Below are positions 44,579 to 49,123 of a stretch of DNA of 49,123 nucleotides, in pieces; positions within the stretch are counted from its first letter, which is position 1, and each line of letters opens with the position of its first letter. Under the pieces are notes generated by a model. The model searched no databases and was not told the DNA's origin. It saw only the letters and a program-made list of their open reading frames with translations. The DNA is from Desulfovibrio sp. (lineage in GTDB: Bacteria; Desulfobacterota; Desulfovibrionia; Desulfovibrionales; Desulfovibrionaceae), in contig JAITSV010000073.1 in the NCBI GenBank assembly GCA_031287575.1, positions 1 to 49,123 on the forward strand. Direction: 5' to 3'. The translations under genes and the position numbers were made by a program.

Positions 44579-44833
44579 CCGCCATTCCTGATACTTCCCA
44601 TGCGCTCCCCCCTCTTGCAGTGATCGTGTGCCGGAACGCCCCTTCCCGGTCGCAACGGTGTCTGCGTCGTGCCCTGTCCAAAAGCCCAGCCCGTGGATGT
44701 TCGCTGGTTTCCTACGCTATTTTTCCTCAATGATCGAAAACAGGCCAGCCGCTTCAAGCCGCAACGGACCGGAGGATGTCCCCCGGGTGTGGAGGGTGCG
44801 CCCGTTTCATGCAAACTTTTCCATGCGGACATG

Positions 44834-44862
44834 TTGACAACTCCCCGCCAAAAAGGGTAGCT
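44834..44862 (+). promoter_or_regulatory. Sigma-70 promoter of the separate tRNA-Gly gene
   Basis: TTGACA, 17 bases, GTAGCT: the same form as the promoter of the first cluster (GTAGAA). Bases 44579-44833 before it show no gene. Confidence 0.65.
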
Positions 44863-44917
44863 CTCCCTCCGCACGGGGGAACGGCGGTTTCGCCCCACCC
44901 GCGTGCCGCCCGCAAGG

Positions 44918-44995
<78 letters not shown>

Positions 44996-45014
44996 TTTCG
45001 CCCCCAGGGGCACG

Positions 45015-45045
45015 AAAGGCCGCCGCAAGGTGGCCTTTGCCGTTT
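45015..45045 (+). terminator. Terminator of the separate tRNA-Gly gene
   Basis: 10-base stem with one mismatch (AAAGGCCGCC against GGTGGCCTTT), four-base loop, then GCCGTTTT. Confidence 0.65.
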
Positions 45046-45379
45046 TCGACGGCGGGAGGGCACCGGACGCATGGAGCTGGCTCCATGCCTTCTCCCGGCC
45101 TGCCCCACCTGTCCTGACCTGTCCTGCCCCGTCCGTACTGGCCTGTCCCGTCTGCACCGGTCCGACTCGCCCCCCTCCCTGTTCCTGTCGGCGGCCCTCT
45201 CCTGCCAGCCCCCACACACACCGCGGTCAGCCAAGTCCGCCGCATCTCCGGCGCCCCCTTCCTCCGCAACCGCCCGCGCACGGCATCATCGCGCGCAGTC
45301 GCCGCTATCGGGCTAAGCGGTTGCTCACCGGTCTCTCCCGGCATATGCCGTACGCATCACCCCAGCCGCAGGACGCCCC
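45046..45379. other. Intergenic region, C/T-rich, no gene seen
   Basis: Bases to about 45250 hold runs of CCTGTCC-type low-complexity sequence. No credible frame or RNA is seen. Confidence 0.4.
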
Positions 45380-46018
45380 ATGCCCCGCATTGCCATCCGC
45401 CTTGCCACCCCGGACGACGCCGCCGCCGTCACCGCCGTGTTCCATGCCGCCATCCACGGCAAGGCGGCGTGCAGTTACGACGCGGAGCAACTGTCCGCAT
45501 GGTGCGCGGGCCGCACGGTGGTACAGTTCCGGCGAGAGCTTGAGCTGGGCATGAATCCGTTTCTGGTGGCGGAGGCAATGATGACGGCGCCCCTTGCCCC
45601 GTCAGTCGGGGTCGCCGGGGAGGAACCGCCGAGAGCAGAAGCCCGCGGACCACGGGAGACCACGCCGCCCACCCCGGCGCCCTCATCCTGCGTGGTCGGC
45701 TTTGGCGCGCTGCGCGGCGACGAGGTGGCTTACCTGTACGCGGCGCCGCAGGCCCCGCCCGGCACCGGCAGCGCACTGCTGCGTGAACTGGAACGCCGCG
45801 CCGTGGAGCAGGGCTGGCCGGAACTGCGCCTGACCGCATCGCTCAACGCCCTGGACTTCTACAAGGAGCACGGCTACCGCGAACTGCGCCGGGACATCCG
45901 GGTGATGTCCGTGGAGGGCGGCTTCGTGCGGCTGGTGGCCATAGAGGCCCGCAAGCGGCTCACGCCTGATGACGGGCGACCTTCCCGGACGTCCGGCGAA
46001 CCGGCCCTGGCGGAATGA
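45380..46018 (+). CDS. GNAT-family N-acetyltransferase
   Basis: 212 residues. The N-terminus IAIRLATPDDAAAVTAVFHAA is typical of GNAT enzymes. VGFGALRGDEVAYLYAAP, PGTGSALLRELERRA (the acetyl-CoA binding loop) and SLNALDFYKEHGYRELRR complete the fold. Residues about 68-105 are a Pro/Ala-rich insert between strands. Acceptor unknown. A weak CAGGAC precedes the ATG. Confidence 0.82.
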   Translation: MPRIAIRLATPDDAAAVTAVFHAAIHGKAACSYDAEQLSAWCAGRTVVQFRRELELGMNPFLVAEAMMTAPLAPSVGVAGEEPPRAEARGPRETTPPTPAPSSCVVGFGALRGDEVAYLYAAPQAPPGTGSALLRELERRAVEQGWPELRLTASLNALDFYKEHGYRELRRDIRVMSVEGGFVRLVAIEARKRLTPDDGRPSRTSGEPALAE

Positions 46019-46382
46019 TCCCTTTGCCAGGCGTCCGGGACGTCAGCTTCGCGCGTCCGTCCTCCGCATCTCCGCCGTGGGCACCGCGTTCCCCCCTGCT
46101 TCGCCCGCGCCTCCATCCCCGCGCCGCCCCGGCCGCTCCACCCTGCCCCAGCCGTACGCGTATCTCCGGGCCGCCGCCCGCCGCAAAGCGCGTGCTTACC
46201 CCCGCCCAACTTGCACTGCCCGTCCTGTTGAGGCATGAACTCCGGACGCGCCGCCGCCGACCCCTCCCGTGCCCACCGGCACGCCGGGTTCTTCCGGCCT
46301 TCGCATCCGCCCGGCAACTGGCCCGCATCGGCAACCGGCCCACACCGGCTCCCGCAGCCATCGGCCCACAAAAGGACAGCCC
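46019..46382. other. Intergenic region, no gene seen
   Basis: 364 Pro/Arg-codon-rich bases between two co-directional genes. No promoter, RNA or peptide gene could be supported. Confidence 0.4.
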
Positions 46383-47201
46383 ATGACCGAACAACCGGAC
46401 ACCCAGCAACCGGACACCCCGGCCCCCCATGGCACCGAATCCGCACCTGCGGCGGAAACGCACGCCGCCGAACTGGAACGCCTGCTGGCCAAGGCGCACG
46501 AACGCTACGAGGTGGGTTTCGAAACCCTCACCGTGGACGACGCGCCGCTGGAAATCCTGCAAATTCGCAACATGACCGGCCACCTCGACCGGCTCATCGC
46601 CACCAACGCCATCAAGGACCCGCTGCGCGACCTGCCCCTGTGGGCCAAGATCTGGCCCGCCTCGTTCCTGCTGGGGCGCTTTCTGCGCAAGCTGGACCCG
46701 GCGGGCAAGAGCCTGCTGGAAATCGGCGCGGGCTGCGGCGTCACCGGGCTCATCGCCGCGCGCTACGGCTTTGCCCGCGTGACCATCACCGACGTCAACG
46801 ACGACGCCCTGCTCTTCGCGCGCATCAACGTGCTGCGCAACGGCTTGGCCGACCGGGTGGAGGTGCGCCGCTGCGACATCACCGCCGCGCGTCTCGATAC
46901 CCGCTACGACGTCATCGCCGGGGCCGAAATCCTGTACCTGGAGGACCTGCACCGCCCGCTGGCCAAGTTCCTGGCCCGCCACGTGGCCGCAGGTGGGCAG
47001 GCCATGCTGTGCACCGACAAGCGCCGCAAGGCCGCCCACTTCCTGAAGCTGGCCGGGCGCGACTTCGACGTGGCCGAGCAGCCCGTGGGCATCAAGTCCA
47101 CCGGCGACGACGGGCAGGAAGAACGCCGCCTGTTCCTGGTGCACCGGCTCACCCCCAAGCGTGCGGGCACTGCACCGGCTATCCCGGTCCAATCGGCGTA
47201 G
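46383..47201 (+). CDS. Class I SAM-dependent methyltransferase (METTL/Methyltransf_16-like)
   Basis: 272 residues. After an acidic, disordered N-terminus (1-30), the core has a LPLWAKIWPASFLLGRFL lead-in, motif I LLEIGAGCGVTGLIAA (about 116-131), motif II VTITDVNDDAL, and DVIAGAEILYLED. The WAKIWPA lead-in and the layout resemble the lysine methyltransferase-like group that modifies proteins. The YcaO-TPR gene follows 107 bases later on the same strand, so the two could modify the same target. Confidence 0.83.
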   Translation: MTEQPDTQQPDTPAPHGTESAPAAETHAAELERLLAKAHERYEVGFETLTVDDAPLEILQIRNMTGHLDRLIATNAIKDPLRDLPLWAKIWPASFLLGRFLRKLDPAGKSLLEIGAGCGVTGLIAARYGFARVTITDVNDDALLFARINVLRNGLADRVEVRRCDITAARLDTRYDVIAGAEILYLEDLHRPLAKFLARHVAAGGQAMLCTDKRRKAAHFLKLAGRDFDVAEQPVGIKSTGDDGQEERRLFLVHRLTPKRAGTAPAIPVQSA

Positions 47202-47308
47202 CCGACAGGATCATCAACCGGCGTTGCCGACCAGGTCACCAGTCCGCACCGCCAACCGCATCATCAATCGGCCCGCATCCGCAACCTCGACCCCTCACGG
47301 ACCATCGC

Positions 47309-49063
47309 ATGATCAAGCTCTCTCCCTGCCCCAAGGGCTATACCAGGGACCAGGACAAGGCCACCTCCCCCGTGGAAACCGTGCGCCGCGTGCGCCAGCG
47401 CCTTGCCAGCCTCGACGTGGACATCCTTGCCGAAACCCGCCGCGTGGACGTGGACCGGCTGGGCATTCCCGTGTTCCTCAGCATGTGCGGGGCCGACGCC
47501 AAACGCGTCATGCCCACCCGCAAGCAGATGGGCAAGGGCGCGTCCGTGGAGCAGGCCGAGGCATCGGCCCTGATGGAACTGATGGAACGCTACAGCTTCT
47601 TCACCTTCTGGCGCGACATGCCCGGCATGGTCGAGGCCACCTGGAGCGAGGCGCAGGCCCGCTTTGGCGATGCGCTGCTGCCGGTGCAGCAAATCGCCAA
47701 GTCCGTGCACGACCCCATCGCGCCGGAAGGCGCCGTGCGCGCCCTGGACCTGATCCGCTGGAAGTTCTTCCCCGCCACGGTCATCCCGCGTGACGGCACG
47801 GAAGGCCGCGAGGTGTGGCTGCCGCTGGACTGGTTCAAGAAGCTGGGCGAGTTCAACGGCTCGTCGGCGGGCAACACCGAAGAGGAATCCATCCTCCAGG
47901 GCGCCTGCGAACTGGTGGAGCGCCATGTGTGCTGCGTCATCGACCAGGCCATGCCCGAACTGCCCACCATCGACATCTCGCCCGAAAACTCCAGCGACGA
48001 CGCCGTGCTGCGCGACCTGCTGGAGCGCTTTGCCCGGCACGGCGTGCAGGTGGTGCTGAAGGATTTTTCCCTTGGCCTGCCCGTGCCCACCGTGGGCGCC
48101 GTGGCCTGGGACCCGGCCACCTTCCCGGTGCGCTCCGAGATCGTCTACACCGCAGGCACCGCCGCCACCCCGGTCAAGGCCGCCGTGCGCGCCCTGACCG
48201 AAATTGCCCAGCTCGCGGGCGACTTCATCACCGGCGCCTGCTACGAGGCCTCCGGCCTGCCCAAGTACGAACGGCTGGAAGACATCGAATGGCTGCGGCG
48301 CGGCCCCGTGGTGCCGCTGTCCTCGCTGCCCACGGTGGAATCGGACGACATCCTGCGCGAGCTCACCACCCTCTCCGACGGCCTCGCCCGGCAGGGCCAC
48401 ACCCTGTTGTCCATCTCCACCCAAAACCCCGACGTGGGCGTGTCCACCCACTACAACATCGTGCCGGGGTTCCGCTTTCGCGAACGGGACAAGAACGCCT
48501 CCATCGGCCTGTTCGTGGGCCGCATCCTGAGCGAGGAAGCCGACGCCGAAACCGCCCTGCGCGGCCTTGAGGTGCTGGCGGAACTCTACCCCGGCGCGCA
48601 CTTCGTGCCGTTCTTCCGGGGCATGCTGGCCCTGCGCGCCGAAGCCCTGGACGAGGCGCGCCGCTGGTTCGAAACCAGCGAGCCCCTGCAACCCGACGCC
48701 GACGCGCGCGGCCTTGCCGCCTTCTACGGCGCCTACGTGCATACCCTGGCCCAGGACTGGGCCGCCGCCCTGCCCGGTCTGGACCGCGCCGTGGCCGCCT
48801 GCCCGGAAATGAAGGAATACTTCAACCTGCGCGGCGTGTGCCACTTCAAGCTGGGCGACTACGCCAAGGCCGCCGCCAACTTCGAAAGCGTGCTGCGCCT
48901 GGACAAGGGGTCGGTCATCGACCTCGCCAACCTGGGCCTGTGCCACAAGTTCCTCGGCGATGCCGACACCGCCGCCCACCTGCTGGAAGCCGCCCTGGAA
49001 ATCGACCCCTCCCTCGACTTCGCCCGCACCCATCTTGCGGAGTTGCGGACGCAGGCGGGGTAG
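47309..49063 (+). CDS. YcaO-domain protein with C-terminal TPR repeats
   Basis: 584 residues. Residues about 20-400 form a YcaO ATP-binding domain: VEQAEASALMELMERYSFF, SSAGNTEEESILQGACELVERH, and RALTEIAQLAGDF. YcaO enzymes activate amide bonds with ATP, giving azolines, thioamides or related changes. Residues about 420-584 are TPR repeats (ALRGLEVLAELYPG, YFNLRGVCHFKLGDYAKAAANFE, DLANLGLCHKFLGDADTAAHLLE). The layout recalls E. coli YcaO, linked to methylthiolation of ribosomal protein S12. No TfuA partner, precursor peptide, leader-recognition domain or protease gene lies nearby. No strong Shine-Dalgarno precedes 47309. Confidence 0.87.
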   Translation: MIKLSPCPKGYTRDQDKATSPVETVRRVRQRLASLDVDILAETRRVDVDRLGIPVFLSMCGADAKRVMPTRKQMGKGASVEQAEASALMELMERYSFFTFWRDMPGMVEATWSEAQARFGDALLPVQQIAKSVHDPIAPEGAVRALDLIRWKFFPATVIPRDGTEGREVWLPLDWFKKLGEFNGSSAGNTEEESILQGACELVERHVCCVIDQAMPELPTIDISPENSSDDAVLRDLLERFARHGVQVVLKDFSLGLPVPTVGAVAWDPATFPVRSEIVYTAGTAATPVKAAVRALTEIAQLAGDFITGACYEASGLPKYERLEDIEWLRRGPVVPLSSLPTVESDDILRELTTLSDGLARQGHTLLSISTQNPDVGVSTHYNIVPGFRFRERDKNASIGLFVGRILSEEADAETALRGLEVLAELYPGAHFVPFFRGMLALRAEALDEARRWFETSEPLQPDADARGLAAFYGAYVHTLAQDWAAALPGLDRAVAACPEMKEYFNLRGVCHFKLGDYAKAAANFESVLRLDKGSVIDLANLGLCHKFLGDADTAAHLLEAALEIDPSLDFARTHLAELRTQAG

Positions 49064-49092
49064 GAAGGGGAAACAAGGCAGGATGAAAACGA

Positions 49093-49123
<31 letters not shown>

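Overview
The window is GC-rich, densely coded DNA from a bacterium that looks like a sulfate-reducing member of the Desulfovibrionaceae (Desulfovibrio/Nitratidesulfovibrio type). Reasons: an isethionate sulfite-lyase type glycyl radical enzyme with its activase, sigma-54 control, several oxygen-sensitive enzymes, and the style of the housekeeping genes. The genus is an inference. The window opens inside a gene and ends in a run of 28 G that is probably not genuine sequence.

Left third (1-17.9 kb). A partial membrane protein and a Tat-exported metallo-beta-lactamase-fold protein are followed by an enlarged CobW-type GTPase. Facing them on the minus strand is a transporter operon: periplasmic binding protein, permease, ATPase, second permease, second ATPase and probably a TauE/SafE permease. 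Upstream of it, also on the minus strand, is an amidohydrolase. Divergent from that is islA-islB (C-S bond cleaving glycyl radical enzyme and activase), behind a near-consensus sigma-54 promoter, followed by a PAS-AAA-HTH sigma-54 activator. I read 4.1-17.9 kb as a locus for uptake and anaerobic cleavage of an organosulfonate. IslA is well supported by residues; the transporter substrate and the amidohydrolase role are not known.

Middle (17.9-37.6 kb). A membrane diguanylate cyclase, small hypothetical proteins, a GNAT protein and a FlxA-like coiled-coil protein come first. Then follow a frameshifted indolepyruvate/phenylpyruvate decarboxylase gene, a molybdate-type ABC transporter with permease and ATPase fused, and a minus-strand run of five genes (HD-domain nuclease, tmk, a histone-deacetylase-fold enzyme, a LUD protein, a fused SucC-SucD CoA ligase). 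surE, fba and gap are on the plus strand.

Right third (37.6-49.1 kb). L-serine dehydratase lies downstream of an EAL-HDOD signalling protein, then an NFACT-family protein (RqcH-like) and a DksA-type regulator. A tRNA cluster (three identical Gly-GCC, one Cys, one Gly-CCC) holds a DUF302 remnant. Last come a GNAT protein, a methyltransferase and a YcaO-TPR protein.

The most unusual pattern is a dispersed repeat family with five copies. One end always lies on the stop codon of the preceding gene, always in the same orientation. A sixth, decayed piece lies in frame inside the linker of the fused permease-ATPase gene. A second pattern is complementary decay of ATPase motifs in the two ATPases of the sulfonate-locus transporter.
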